This document shows, piece by piece, positions 1 to 13,167 of a DNA stretch of 64,000 bases. Positions within the stretch are counted from its first letter, which is position 1. Each line of letters opens with the position of its first letter. Below the pieces are notes generated by a model. The model had not been told where the DNA came from. It saw nothing but the letters and a program-made list of their open reading frames with translations, and did not search any database. Location of the stretch: the NCBI GenBank assembly GCA_949316495.1, contig OX439011.1, positions 22,225,995 through 22,289,994 on the forward strand, written 5' to 3'. The position numbers and the translations under genes were made by a program. The DNA comes from Amphiduros pacificus (taxonomy: Eukaryota > Annelida > Polychaeta > Phyllodocida > Hesionidae).

Positions 1-419
1 CGTCTTCATATATAATTACTCCCAGCCTTTATCAAGATATTTCAACAATAAATAAACTTTCGGCCCTCAAATTGAGAAAGCGAATATGCATATGCATGTG
101 TTGAATGTGTTGAGGACTGCTCCAAACAAGAATGAAATAGTCTCTTGGTTTCTCGTTCCATACCAAATTCCTTTCAATTCTTGAAATTTCCGTTTCCGGG
201 AATAACATGTCATGTTTATCAAAATTCAAACTTATTTTGTGTCCAGGAAGAGCTTGTATTTGAAGCTTTATTTTCAATTCACCACGATGGGATCAACACA
301 AGTATTGGCGTGAAATATGAAAGAGGTCGCAAAACATCGGCAAACATCGGGAAATGCACAGCCGAGCAGGTTGTGGTGATTTTTCTTGATGACGTTGACC
401 AGCAAAAATTTGGCTTTAT

Positions 420-945
420 CTCTTCTAATCTTTTTTATTCGAATATATTTTAATCGAATATATTGAAATCTGTATTCTCTTATTCCAATCTGTATTGCAA
501 TTTATTCTATTCAAATATATTCTGATCCATTTTATTCTAATCTTCTCCAATTTAAATCCAATCCAATCTATTCTAATTTATTCTAATCTAATATATGCTT
601 ATCCATTCCAATATGTTTAATTCAGATATAATCTAATCTTATCTATTCTATTGAATTATATACCAATCTATTTTATTTTGTTGTGATATATTCTAATCTA
701 ATCTAGTACATTTCAATCTAATCGAATATAATGATCATTATAATTAATATCTCTTTCATATTTATTCAAATGTATTGTAATTTTTTCTCATCTATTTCCA
801 TCTATTCTGATTTATTCTGATCCATTCTAATCTATTTTCATCTTTTCTGATTTATTCTAATCTATTGAATCTATTCTATTCTATTCTAATCTATTCTTAT
901 CTGTTTTAATCTATTCTAATCTCTCCTAACCTATTCTTATATATG
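420..945. repeat. Degenerate A+T-rich simple repeat, ATTCTAATCT-like
   Basis: Imperfect repeats of motifs such as ATTCTAATCTATT fill this stretch, with many substitutions and length changes. No gene is seen in the first kilobase; the short open frame near 145-453 has no recognisable domain. Confidence 0.75.
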
Positions 946-1035
946 CCAGCGACGTGAAGGTCGTTTCTTGAGAGGAAGCAAATATCACTTAAATAATGGC
1001 TTATAGAGCTTGTATATAGGACAGAACTATTCATC

Positions 1036-1902
1036 TACTGTATACCGAGAAAAATTTGCGCCTAGTTATTTTCGCGCCATCGCCGTTTAAGACAGGTTCG
1101 CGCCGTTTTATTTTCACGAATTTTGGATTTCTAGTACATAATATTATCACAAATTACGCTTTGCAGGTCGAGAACAGAACAAAACAAAAAATTTCGAAAC
1201 ACTTTGTTTTGACTTTCTTCTCACTGATTCCAATTATCAGCGTTCACAGTTTTGCATTTCGTCTTTGTTTCCACTGCTTTGAGTCGTGTCTTCCCTTTTT
1301 GGCAGAAATGCTTTCACACGTGGATCGATCTTAATTGCGTTTTAAATGATAAATAAAGGTATATACATAATATTATCACAAATTACGCTTTGCAGGTCGA
1401 GAACAGAACAAAACCATCTATTATTGCGCAATATATTAACTATCGTTTTCGCGCTAAAACAAGAGCCTCTTCCCGTCACTTCCGCCTTTCAAAATTGCGA
1501 CCACGTGTTGCGTTGAGTTGTGTCTTCCCTTTTTGACAGAAATGCCTTCACACGTGGATCCATTTTAATTGCGTTTTAAATGATAGATAAAAGGTATTTA
1601 CCCAATATTATCACAAATTATGCTTCGCAGGTCGAGAATTTATCCATGAAGTAAAACGTAACGTCGCGGTAATTCACGTCCGCAACACGAGAAGCCAGGG
1701 ATCCATCAATGCGTGTTGATAGACTCCAATTGTTTTCGCGCCAAAAATAAGATCTTGTCCCCGTCACTCCTGCTTTTTAACATGACGACCTCGTATTGCG
1801 TAATGCATCTTCAATTTCGCGTCCATTTAATTTCGCGAATGACGTCCTGGCGCGAATTAACGCGAAAATAAAAAGGTCGCGAAAATTTGTCTGTATACAG
1901 TA
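1036..1902. mobile_element. TA-flanked MITE-like element with internal 230-bp repeats
   Basis: The two ends are imperfect inverted repeats that begin CTGTATAC, include TTATTTTCGCG-like sequence, and are flanked by TA on both sides (1036-1037 and 1901-1902). Inside, a segment containing ATTATCACAAATTACGCTT recurs near 1140, 1370 and 1600, so the interior is about three tandem units of roughly 230 bp. There is no transposase frame. A TA target with short inverted ends fits a non-autonomous Tc1/mariner-like or similar DNA transposon; the superfamily is inferred. Confidence 0.6.
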
Positions 1903-2185
1903 TTCATCCCATCATGGAAGGTACCCAACGGTAGGAATTGTTTGTTTATTTTGTCTAAAGTAGTGGTATTTATTCACTCAAGTCTGTGTTGACATCGGGA
2001 AAAGCCTATCATATGAAACGTTGCATTTCACATTGGAGAATTGGAGAATTTTCTGCTTGCAATACTTTTCATAAAAAACTCAAAGTATGTGTGTTTTATT
2101 TTCGTTCCAAAACAAACATGTTAATCTCAACAGCAAATAATATAATGTGAATCCCATTTTTGGCTTAGGGGTTATGATAGTTAGA

Positions 2186-2497
2186 TTTCGTTTGTTTGGG
2201 TTTTACGTCACTTTCAACATTATTTCAGTCATTTCGTGATGAGACCTACTTGTAGCAGATATAGTGCTGCCTCACTGAATTGTCATGTCGCAGGTCTTTA
2301 ACATGACAACCCACCTGGTTACAGATTTACAAGGACAATGGGTTAACCCTTTAGGCACGGGCCTCAGCTCATATGGGAAATTGTAACATGACTGGTTCCC
2401 CGGCATAGCCGGGAATCGAACCCACGACCTTTTGATCACCACATAGGAACTGGTGCTAATAAGCTGGCGCTCTAACCAACTGCGCCACGGCCCGAAG
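2186..2497 (-). mobile_element. tRNA-derived SINE, family 1, nearly full length
   Basis: Read on the minus strand it starts with a tRNA-like head, GGGCCGTGGCGCAGTTGG (box A region), followed by a GGTTCGATTCCC box B. The body has a conserved GTCATGTTAAAGACCTGCGA-like region, and the end is a GTAAAACCCAAACAAACG tail. The same sequence recurs at least five more times in the window. Polymerase III transcription and LINE-assisted mobility are general SINE knowledge. Confidence 0.85.
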
Positions 2498-4397
2498 CCT
2501 AAATCGGTCATTAGAAATTGCAGAGAATATTGATTGTGGTGCTCTATTGTCTATTAAGTGTGCTCCTGTTTTTTGTGGTTGATTGATTGTAATGTGAATG
2601 CAAACCGTAATATTGCATGGAATCGAATGACCTAATGTACCATTAAATTTGTTTTGCTATTATCAGTTTATATGTTCTCCGATATGAAAGATATTTGTTT
2701 TCTAAATATCCAAAACCAATTATTTTCTCAGTATTTTTTTCACCGCCAATGTTGACAATGGTCATTGCTACTCACAGTGGCATTATTTCAGCCCCATTTC
2801 TGCCGCCGCCCCCACCCAAGCCCCCTCACTCCCCCCCTACTCTCCCTCAGGAGTGATTCCTGCCGGGTGAGTACTCAGCCAGCCGCACACAAGTAGGCAA
2901 GTGAAGCTGCAATGGATGAGAAGTGTGGTGTGACAGGCAGGGCTAAGCCACTACTGTATACACCAGACAGATAGAAACACAAAGATTCTATCATTCGCAG
3001 CAAGCACCACTGGCCTTAATGCATTTGACAGATGCGCTGTGTGACTGCGATAGGCAATGGCTGGATCAGACTAGAGTGGGGTTTATACATGAAAGGCTGC
3101 TATACACATAGAGTCTAGGGTCAGGATGAATAGCTATAAAGCTTGCAAATCCTAACACTTCATGGAATATGCTTATTCCAGTGAGAATCATAACAGTAAA
3201 TAGCATAGGATGATTAACGTCAGATAATTTAAGATGGTACCATGTGACACCGGGGCAATGACATTCCTGCATATATGGACATGGATTCTACTTGTCGACT
3301 TAATTTGTATAAAAGGTTTGTACACTAAAATATGTTTATTGCTTTCTCCATTTATTTTTAATATCAAGTCAATATCACAAAGGCAATATATAATATGGTG
3401 TCATAATTGTACCCTACCTAACCTGCTAATTAAGTTTCTGTTCCAATATGTTTTGACATAAAATAGGAATTACGTGAATAATTAAATTGTAAGCATGTGT
3501 TACCCTGCCAAAAATAGTGATTGTGTTAATCTGTATAGTATAGTGAAAAAATAACTCTGATATCTATTTCATAATAGATCTATGATGTGATATCAATTTA
3601 GAAATTCTGAATACAGCAATGTTGACAGATAACTTACTGATGAAATACAATGAAAAAAATTAACATTTTGCTGTTTGATTATCTCAATACAACTTGGTAT
3701 TCAATATTGTTCCACTCATTATGCCCTTGCAATGATATATCTAAATGTAAATACTACCTTCTCAGAATGGTGTTGTGAAATTCAATCCACTTATCAGATA
3801 CCTTTTAGATATGTTATGATAACATGTATCACTCAGCGCTTAATGTTGCCAAGCCAAAATTGGTATTTGGCAACCTTTAATTATTCATTAATGTGAGCTT
3901 TTCATAAGAAATGGTGTGGATGGAAAGATGAGTGCATACGCCTAGACGAGGCCTTTGTAAAATCCATACATATACTATCGCATGTTGAGGTTCAATGCGG
4001 GATATTAATCAATACAGGACACCATAACCAAGTATTGCTAATGAATGTGTTTTGTTGGGAACATGTCCAATTTAAATGCATATCATATTAATATGTACTT
4101 GTAAACATATAGACTCATCTCAGTCAAAATATTCCATCAATAGGAAAGGAAATGGGACGCGCTGCATTGAGGATCTGTGTTCTTTCCTTAAAAGAAATCA
4201 TTCTCATTTTCAACCTCCTTTCAGCCACAGGGGCACATTCCTTTCAGCCACAGGGGCACATTCATTCAAGCTTGCATTCAAGCTTGCAAGACTGCATAGG
4301 CAGTAGGAAGTGTTTATACCAAAGACTGGCTGATGACATGATTAAGTATCTCTTAAGTCAGGTGGTTTCTTGGATTTGACCTTTTCAGCACTGATTA
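2498..4397. other. No gene seen
   Basis: A+T-rich unique-looking sequence. The only structure I see is a C-rich patch near 2800-2860 and two small tandem duplications near 4220-4290 (a 22-bp unit and a 12-bp unit, two copies each). Short open frames here have no domain or splice support. Confidence 0.5.
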
Positions 4398-4665
4398 TCG
4401 GATCAGTAAGAAACCTGTCATCGGTAATCAATGCCGTGCCTTTTCCAAAGAGTGGTTAGGGATTTTTATTTTGCATTGTCATATAGATGTAATAACACAA
4501 AACACCGCCCTTTGATAACCAGTCATGGAGCACTGGCTGGAATACGGAATACCACTAGTAGATATCTGCCTTTCTCGACCTTGTGTGACTGAAGTCTGCA
4601 TTCGAACCCCGGACCTTCATTATGGCAGACAGGCATCTTACCAACTCAGCCACGTCCCCGTGATA
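4398..4665 (-). mobile_element. tRNA-derived SINE, family 2
   Basis: On the minus strand the head reads GGGGACGTGGCTGAGTTGG with a GGTTCGAATGCA-type box B. The body contains CCAGTGCTCCATGACTGG and ends with an AACCTGTC/GGTTTCTTA-like segment. A second copy with the same order of blocks lies at 44056-44330, which makes this a second SINE family distinct from family 1. Confidence 0.7.
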
Positions 4666-4715
4666 AATGGTTACATGATATTTAACTATCACGGTTCGAG
4701 TCCCAGCTAGAGAGA
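4651..4715 (+). pseudogene. Degenerate tRNA-like segment
   Basis: A box-A-like GATAAATGGTTACATG is followed 25-30 bases later by the box-B-like GGTTCGAGTCCCA. The stems do not pair convincingly, so this is a decayed tRNA or SINE head and not a working tRNA gene. Confidence 0.3.
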
Positions 4716-5385
4716 GGAATTAACTAGAGACAGATCCGAATGAGAAAGATGACAAAGATGGGGAGATGTAATTTTGACAGGCTGATTGCGGGTCGCAAAC
4801 CTGTCCCATTGAAAACAACATACTGCAACTGCACAAAGAGAAAACCCCAATTAAAATCCAATTATTAGAAAAAAAACAATATGGTAACCCGCAATCGTAC
4901 TCATAAGAATGGAGGAAATCTGCTATTAAATTGTTCTCATTGCAACCAATTCCCCACAATTGGTAGTTAAATTTTAAGTTGTTAAAGAGTCATTCCCAAG
5001 CGGTATCTCATATAATATATATTTGTGTCCAGATGAAAATTTATTGATAATCCCAAGTTTTTCAGTCCATAATATCATGATGAAAGGCACTACAAAAAGT
5101 CATCGAAGGTTGCTATAATTCACTTCCTGACATGCGCAGTAGACTGTGTAGCAAGATGTCAGTGCTCCACTTAGCACATATACAATGTTACATTCTCCGC
5201 TAATGGTTTACATTTTATGAATATTTGGTAAAGGTTGAATAACTAATTGGCCTCCGGGATTGTCATGAATGCATTTCACTAGAAACTCTTGTTTGAAACG
5301 GATGTTAATACATTTTTATTGATTACATGTAGCAAAGATCCTCCAGGACACATGAAGACGAATCGTTAGTTACTGCGTTAGTTAC

Positions 5386-5702
<317 letters not shown>

Positions 5703-5706
<4 letters not shown>

Positions 5707-6555
5707 TACTCTCGTTGTTGACAAATAAGATTGATAATCATTTCATTCCAATTTAGTACTGTACATTAGCGAATTAGCCACCTAAGGTCAGGAAAGGCCT
5801 GTGGCCGGGACACTACTCTTTTTGAAGAATGAGTGAGGATAATCTTTGAAAATATCATACAAATACGAAAACAAACCACGGCATATGATGATAAGCATTC
5901 ACGGAGTACTGCTTGGAGTGGTAAACATCTCAATATCCACCAATCCCACATCAAGCCACATGACCGGAAGTCTTGCCCCCACCGGAAATTAAGCCTCACC
6001 TGAGCAATATCAAGTACTTTACGTACCGAAGTTTGCATGATTGGTGATAATGTAACAGTTCTCTCACCACAATATCCTGTTGATTGAGTTGTAGATGAAC
6101 TAATTGTACTGGCTGGATTCAATTGCATTTGAAATCCCATAAAAAATAGCTTCGCTCACGAACCTCAAATATCAAAAACTTCATGTTTCTAATTTATACC
6201 CTTATCATGATGACAACCCTGGATGAAATGTATTGTAATACCATGGTTCTATATCTCCAAAGTCCCCCCTCCCCATTTAAGGGCCTCAAGAAAAAGTATA
6301 GTTCTATCAAAGCTTAGTATGTATGTCCTTGATAACATAATTGCTTTGTACTGACCGTTCTCTCTATAATTCATCGATGATCAGTGCGACAATGTAGGTG
6401 CTAGTAATCTATTGATGTATGGCTGTTTGCATTTGTTCTGAATCACTAAAGAGACATTGTATGGGTTTGACAAATTGGCGCCAAAGGATACATCTGGTAT
6501 GCATAGACACTATTCATGACGCCCACCAGGCATTGCCTGGCTATCACACCTTACC
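5703..6555. other. No gene seen
   Basis: Mixed A+T-rich sequence with no domain-bearing frame, splice pattern or repeat that I can identify. Confidence 0.4.
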
Positions 6556-7275
6556 GTGCAGGGTCCCACCAGGCATATCTGTGACCCTGATATTGTCATT
6601 GATCCCACCAGTCATATCTGTGACCCTGATATTATCATTGATCCCAGCAGTCATATATGTGACCCTGATATTGTCATTGATCACAGCAGTCAAATCTGTG
6701 ACCCTGATATTATCATTGATACCACCAGTCATATCTGTGACCCTGATATTATCATTGATCCCAGCAGTCATATCTGTGACCCTGGTATTATCATTGATCC
6801 AACCAGTCATATCTGTGACCCTGGTATTATCATTGATCCCAGCAGTCAAATCTGTGACCCTGGTATTATCATTGATCCCAGCAGTCATATCTGTGACCCT
6901 GATATTGTCATTGATCCCAGCAGTCATATCTGCGACCCTGATATTATCATTGATCCCAGCAGTCAAACCTGTGACCCTGGTATTGTCATTGATCCCATCA
7001 GTCATATCTGTGACCCTAGTATTATCATTGATCCCAGCAGTCATATCTGTGACCCTGATATTGTCATTGATCCCAGCAGTCATATCTGTGACCCTGATAT
7101 TATCATTGATACCACCAGTCATATCTGTGACCCTGATAATATCATTGATACCACAAGTCATATCTGTGACCCTGATATTATCATTGATACCACCAGTCAT
7201 ATCTGTGACCCTGATATTATCATTGATCCCAGCAGGCATATCTGTGACCCTGATATTATCATTGATCACACTGGT
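6556..7275. repeat. 39-bp minisatellite, about 18 units
   Basis: The unit CAGTCATATCTGTGACCCTG plus ATATTATCATTGATCCCAG is tandemly repeated with scattered substitutions. Because 39 is a multiple of three, frames stay open on both strands (for example HICDPDIIIDPSS), but synonymous and non-synonymous differences look equally tolerated, so I do not call a protein. Confidence 0.95.
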
Positions 7276-7539
7276 ATTGCCATAACATCACAGAAAGTCA
7301 TTTCTATTTTGATTAAGTTGAATTCTGTCACCAAGAGCATGCGTGTACGGCATCCAGGGAGACAGATATGACTTTTTTGTGAAGGAACGATATTGTGTGC
7401 GAGACCTTCAAAAAAAAAAATCGAAATTTACATTGTGCATATTCTTTCATTATATATTTTACAATATGAAGGAGTATGATATTTGATTTTTGTGTGTAAC
7501 CACTTCATTCAATTTCTTATATGAGCTATGGCTCATGCC

Positions 7540-7690
7540 TGATTTACCTATTGTCATTGTAAATCTATGACTGATGGGTTGTCATGTCAAAGACATGTAT
7601 TTTAGTGAGCACTATATTCTCCACAAAAGGTCCCGTCATGAAACGACTGATAAAACGCTTAAAGTGATGGAAACCCCTAAACAAATAAAT
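7540..7690 (+). mobile_element. Old SINE family 1 fragment, 3' part
   Basis: GGGTTGTCATGTCAAAGACATG, a CCCGTCATGAAACGACTGA-like segment and AAACCCCTAAACAAATAAATA match the family 1 body and tail in the plus direction, with many differences. The tRNA head is missing. Confidence 0.55.
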
Positions 7691-8350
7691 ACATCTACTC
7701 TCAATCATATTACTTTGCACATTTAATTTAAGGTATAATGCCTATATATTCCAAGGATTTATATAAAAATATGAATATTTAAAAGGAACTCATTATAGAT
7801 GGTATGAAATATCAGTGCAAAAAGGATTAATTCAAATACTCCAGCATATTATCTAGACTCATAAACGGAGTAAGACGACAGTTGAAAAGTGCAGGTTCAC
7901 ACAAGCCATCATATTTTGCCGGTCATCCAGTTTGTATGCCAATTATTAACAATAGTGTTCTATGGGGGGATATGGGTACGAAGGTCAACATGCTGGCATA
8001 ACAAAGCTCCCAGGGTTTATGTTTATGATTTACCACTTGCAGCCAGCGCAATATGGACCATCATTGCCAAAAGGAAAACACATCATAAAGAGGAGATCTA
8101 ATTTAACATGTTCTATTATCGATATCATAATATTCACGCTTCTGCCATTGTCTTATGTCTGAATTGTCTCCTCAGGAAATTATTGATGGATAATTTGATT
8201 GTACAAGGATAGGTCAACATCAGTTAAATTCTCAAGACATTATTCAGACTTCCCATAGGCAGACTCAGGTGGCATTTGAAATTGTACATTATTAACCATA
8301 CCAAGAACATACTTCCTTTGATTCTAAACCATCTGGCTTATTGATTTAAT
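7691..8350. other. No gene seen
   Basis: A+T-rich sequence between an old SINE fragment and the 22-bp minisatellite. Two overlapping short frames near 7889-8162 lack recognisable motifs. Confidence 0.4.
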
Positions 8351-8354
8351 TGGT

Positions 8355-9890
8355 CACATCTCAGAGATCACAGAATAACATCTCAGAGATCACAGAATAA
8401 CATCTCACAGGTCACAGAATAATATCTCACAGGTCACAGAAAAACATCTCACAAGTCACAGAATAACATCTCACAGGTTACAGAAAAACATCTCACAGGT
8501 CACGAAATAACATCTCACAGGTCACAGAATAACATCTCACAAGTCACAGAATAACATCTCACAGGTCACAGAATAACATCTCACAGATCATAGAATAACA
8601 TCTCACAGGTCACAGAATAACATCTCACAGGTTACAGAAAAACATCTCACAGGTCACAGAATAACATCTCACAGGTCACAGAATAACATCTCACAAGTCA
8701 CAGAATAACATCTCACAGGTCACAGAATAACATCTCACAGGTCACAGAATAACATCTCACAGGTCACAGAATAACATCTCACAGGTCACAGAATAACATC
8801 TCACAGGTCACAGAATAACATCTCACAGGTTACAGAAAAATATCTCACAGGTCACAGAATAACATCTCACAGATCACAGAATAACATCTCATAGATCACA
8901 GAATAACATCTCATAGATCACAGAATAACATCTCACAGGTTACAGAAAAACATCTCACAGGTCACAGAATAACATCTCACAGGTTACAGAAAAACATCTC
9001 ACAGGTCTCGAAATAACATCTCACAGGTCACAGAATAACATCTCACAAGTCACAGAATAACATCTCACAGGTCACAGAATAACATCTCACAGGTCACAGA
9101 ATAACATCTCACAGGTCACAGAATAACATCTCACAGGTCACAGAATAACATCTCACAGGTCACAGAATAACATCTCACAGGTTACAGAAAAATATCTCAC
9201 ATGTCACAGAATAACATCTCACAGATCACAGAATAACATCTCACAGATCACAGAATAACAGCTCATAGATCACAGAATAACATCTCACAGGTTACAGAAA
9301 AACATCTCACAGGTCACAGAATAACATCTCACAGGTCACAGAATAACATCTTACAGGTCACAGAATAACATCTCACAGGTCACAGAATAACATCTCACAG
9401 GTCACGAAATAACATCTCACAGGTCACAGAATAACATCTCACAAGTCACAGAATAACATCTCACAGGTTACAGAAAAACATCTCACAGGTCACAGAATAA
9501 CATCTCACAGGTCACAGAATAACATCTCACAGGTCACAGAATAACATCTCACAGGTCACGAAATAACATCTCACAGGTCACAGAATAACATCTCACAAGT
9601 CACAGAATAACATCTCACAGGTTACAGAAAAACATCTCACAGGTCACAGAATAACATCTCACAGGTCACAGAATAACATCTCACAGGTCACGAAATAACA
9701 TCTCACAGGTCACAGAATAACATCTCACAAGTCACAGAATAACATCTCACAGGTCACAGGATAACATCTCACAGGTTACAGAAAAACATCTCACAGGTCA
9801 CAGAATAACATCTTACAGGTCACAGAATAACATCTTGCAGGTCACAGTATAACATCTTGCATGTCACAGAATAACATCTCGCTGGTAACA
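8355..9890. repeat. 22-bp minisatellite, about 70 units, with higher-order variants
   Basis: The unit ACATCTCACAGGTCACAGAA plus TA is repeated head to tail for 1.5 kb. Variant units (GGTTACAGAAAA, AAGTCACAGAAT, GGTCACGAAAT) recur in the same order several times, which indicates duplication of multi-unit blocks. The 22-bp period breaks every reading frame. There are no spacers, so it is not a CRISPR array. Confidence 0.95.
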
Positions 9891-10350
9891 AAATAATATA
9901 TCTCAGGTCCTAGAAGAGCAAGATGATTTATTCCAATTCTAACGCAAAGTTACACCATACATCTACTCTTTAGAGACCTGTTTCTATTTTCATTGTGTTT
10001 GCAACGATAACAAAGAGTACTTAAAAGATCAACCTGATGCATAAAAACCTAATAAAACAGCTACTGGCCCTCTCCCAAGCGTGTGATCTTCCCACATTAC
10101 GTCTTGCACGTGCTTTCTCACATGCAGACTAACTAACTTAATGGTATTACGCTGTAATGTTTCATGCAAACCATCTGGCTGAAGAGAAGGTGTTCTGTGT
10201 CCCCAAGGTACTCCCAGGACCAGCTTCGCACAGTGATGCATGATAAATCATGTTATATTTTCCTCATGAATATACTCTACTGTATAAATAAAGTGAATTC
10301 AGCTGGACCTATGTGCCCTTTACTCATTAAAATGGACTTGTCTCAGGCTC
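9891..10350. other. No gene seen
   Basis: Unique-looking spacer between two minisatellites; no supported feature. Confidence 0.4.
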
Positions 10351-10351
10351 G

Positions 10352-11190
10352 ATGTTGGTCATAGTAGTAGGTCATAGAGTAGTAGGTCATAGTGTAGTAG
10401 GTCTTAGTGTGGTAGGTCATAATGTAGTAGGTAATAGTGTAGTAGGTAATAGTGTAGTAGGTCATAGTGTAGTAGGTCATAGTGTAGTAGGTCATAGTGT
10501 AGTAGGTCATAGTGTAGTAGGTCATGTTGTAGTAGGTCATGTTGTAGTAGGTCATAGTGTAGTAGGTAATAGTGTAGTAGGGAATAGTGTAGTAGGTCAT
10601 AGTGTAGTAGGTCATAGTGTAATAGGTCATAGTGTAATAGGTCATAGTGTAGTAGGTCATAGTGTAGTAGGTCATAGTGTAGTAGGTCATAGTGTAGTAG
10701 TTCATAATGTAGTATGTCATGTTGTAGTAGGTCAAAGTGTAGTAGGTAATAGTGTAGTAGGGCATAGTGTAGTAGGTCATAGTGTAGTAGGTCATAGTGT
10801 AGTAGGTCATAGTGTAGTAGGTCATAGTGTAGTAGGTCACAGTGTAGTAGGTCACAGTGTAGTCGGTCATAGTGTAGTAGGTCATAGTGTAGTAGGTCAT
10901 AGTGTAGTAGGTCACAGTGTAGTCGGTCATAGTGTAGTAGGTCATAGTGTAGTAGGTCATAGTGTAGTAGGTCATAGTGTAGTAGGTCATAATGTACTAA
11001 GTCATGTTGTAGTAAGTCATAGTGTAGTAGGTCATTGTGTGGTAGGTCATAGTGTAGTAGTTCATAGTGTAGTAGGTCATTGTGTAGTAGGTAATAGTGC
11101 AGAAGCTCATAGTGTAGTAGGACATAGTGTAGAAGGTCATTGTAGGTAATAGTGTATAAAGTCATGTTGTAGTAGTTCATAGTGGAGTAG
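10352..11190. repeat. 15-bp minisatellite, about 55 units
   Basis: GTAGTAGGTCATAGT is repeated with frequent AAT/CAT, TGTT and CGG variants. The 15-bp period keeps all frames open (for instance VVGHS on the plus strand), which explains long open frames on both strands without any gene. Confidence 0.95.
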
Positions 11191-11261
11191 GTCATTTTGA
11201 GTGTCATGTTGTATTGTGGGTCATATCGTGGTTTTAAAGTCATTTATTTATTCTCATTTTT

Positions 11262-11515
11262 AATAGGTCATCTTGTAGTAAATCAATTTTTGGAAGGTCA
11301 TATTGAAGATGATGGTGTAGAAGGTGATAGTGTAGAAGGTCATAGTGTAGAAGGTGATAGTGTAGAAGGTCATAGAGTAGAAGGTCATACTGTAGAAGGT
11401 CATAGTGTAGAAGGTCATAGAGGCGGGTATCATATTGTAGTAGATCATATTGTTGTGCGGCATATTGGAGTAGGTCAGTTTGTAGTAGGTCATTTTGTAG
11501 TATGTCATGTTGAAA
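11262..11515. repeat. Diverged extension of the 15-bp minisatellite
   Basis: After about 70 bp of unique sequence the array resumes with GTAGAAGGTCATAGT-like units and then decays. It is probably an older flank of the same array. Confidence 0.8.
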
Positions 11516-12616
11516 TAAAGTGTAGTTGTGATATTGAATTATGTCATATTGCAGTAGTTATATTTACCTAGCCCTCTGCTCACTGCCCTGGCGCTTCTGG
11601 TTAATATTGGCGTTCAAATTGACCGCTCATTTAAATATTCAGTGATCTTCATGGATCTTTTATTCGTCATGGCAACCGTCATGATGTCATGATAAAACCA
11701 CACCCTGCCTCAATTTATAGGCTGATAAGGGCCACTTCATAAAGCATGACGTCATTTTATAGGTCACGGTCAGTCCGCAAAGGACGTGTGGTTAGTTTCA
11801 TATAATCATGCAAAGTAATCGCATTATGTGAAAGGATGTAAATGAGAGAAGGTCATATTGTGAAATACATTTGCTTCCCTTTGATTTTGTCACTTCCATT
11901 ACTTATCCATGGTGTTTTTCACTGGAACTATTAGAGGTAAAATGTAACTTGCGAACACGGGAACTCGCGATGATGAAGCCAGAAGTCACACTGATCCATA
12001 TTTAACTGAAAAAAAAACATATATTGATTTATTGTTGCTTATGTGGTGAACATATGGTGCATCATGAAAAATGGTCCATGCAAAGTTTAAATTTCCCAAA
12101 AGGTGTACATCTTCACATTAAATTTTGATGATATTTGTAGATGTACTGTATATTTACTTTCTTTTCCACAGAACTGCGCCATTAAGTTCACTCTTTCGTA
12201 TCGAAACACGGAAATCATACCGAACAAATGAACCAAACACAGCAAGTCATTGCTTCCATTGACATGAATTGAGCGAATGTTTTAATATTTATTATATCAT
12301 TAGAGTAATGTGTTTTATTTTTATATCATTCGCAAGGGACTATGAAGAGATATAATGTATTATGGAAAACTTTTTTATTTTATAATAACAAAAGAAGTAT
12401 CATCCTATTAAAAAACCCATTTGGTTGTCTTCATTCAGATATGAATGGGTTAAGCATCCTGAAAGACGACTTGTTCAGGAGGAATTTTGATGAAGATAAG
12501 GTTTGTGATTGTAAAATAGAAAAAGAGGATGTCTATAATTATCTGTTCAGGTCTATGAGATATAGAGACGCTGTGTTAGGAGGCATTATGACAAATTATT
12601 TAAACATGATATTAAA
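11516..12616. other. No gene seen
   Basis: A+T-rich stretch with no domain-bearing frame. The open frame from about 12342 runs into the SINE at 12617 and is not supported. Confidence 0.4.
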
Positions 12617-12855
12617 CCTGATGAGACCTACTTGTAGCAGTTATAGTGCCATGTCGCAGGTCCTGGACATGACAACCCAACCGGTCACAGATTTACAAGG
12701 ACAACAGGTCAACCCTTCAGGTATAGGCCTCAGCTCATATGGGAAATTGTATCATGAGTTCAATCTCGGCATGGCCGGGAATCGAACCCATGACCTTTGG
12801 ATCACCACAGAGGAACTGGTGCTAATAAGCTGGCGCTCTAACCAACTGCGCCACG
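12617..12855 (-). mobile_element. tRNA-derived SINE, family 1, tail missing
   Basis: On the minus strand TGGCGCAGTTGGTTAGAGCG and a GGTTCGATTCCC box B are followed by the family 1 body. It stops at the CTACAAGTAGGTCTCATCAG region, so the CAAA-type tail is absent. Confidence 0.8.
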
Positions 12856-13167
12856 TGTTAACCCGTTGTTAACAATTCTGGTAGTAATTGAATACTACCT
12901 TTGTATTGCAGAATAGATATCAACAAGTAATATAGACAATATGTACAGAATCGTCTCATTAATTTCAATAACTTGTTAATCTTTGATAATTTTGTCATTA
13001 TTATTCACTGCTAACATTACTAGAGATTTCTATAAATTGTAGGTTTTTTGTATACATCTTTTAAAGCAGTAATAAATATATGTTATAATATATATTATAA
13101 CATACTGTATACTATTATTGCTAAGAGACGACAAGCGCTAATGTGTTCACGTCAGTTATTTGTGTAA

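Noticed and set aside
6419-7371. Long open frames of 240-290 codons on both strands over the 39-bp repeat
   Set aside because: The period is a multiple of three, so all frames stay open; no signal peptide, splice structure or selection pattern supports a protein.
8355-9890. CRISPR-like array
   Set aside because: Units are directly adjacent with no unique spacers, and this is animal DNA.
10343-11571. Open frames of 215-280 codons over the 15-bp repeat
   Set aside because: Same artefact of unit length; three different frames are open at once.
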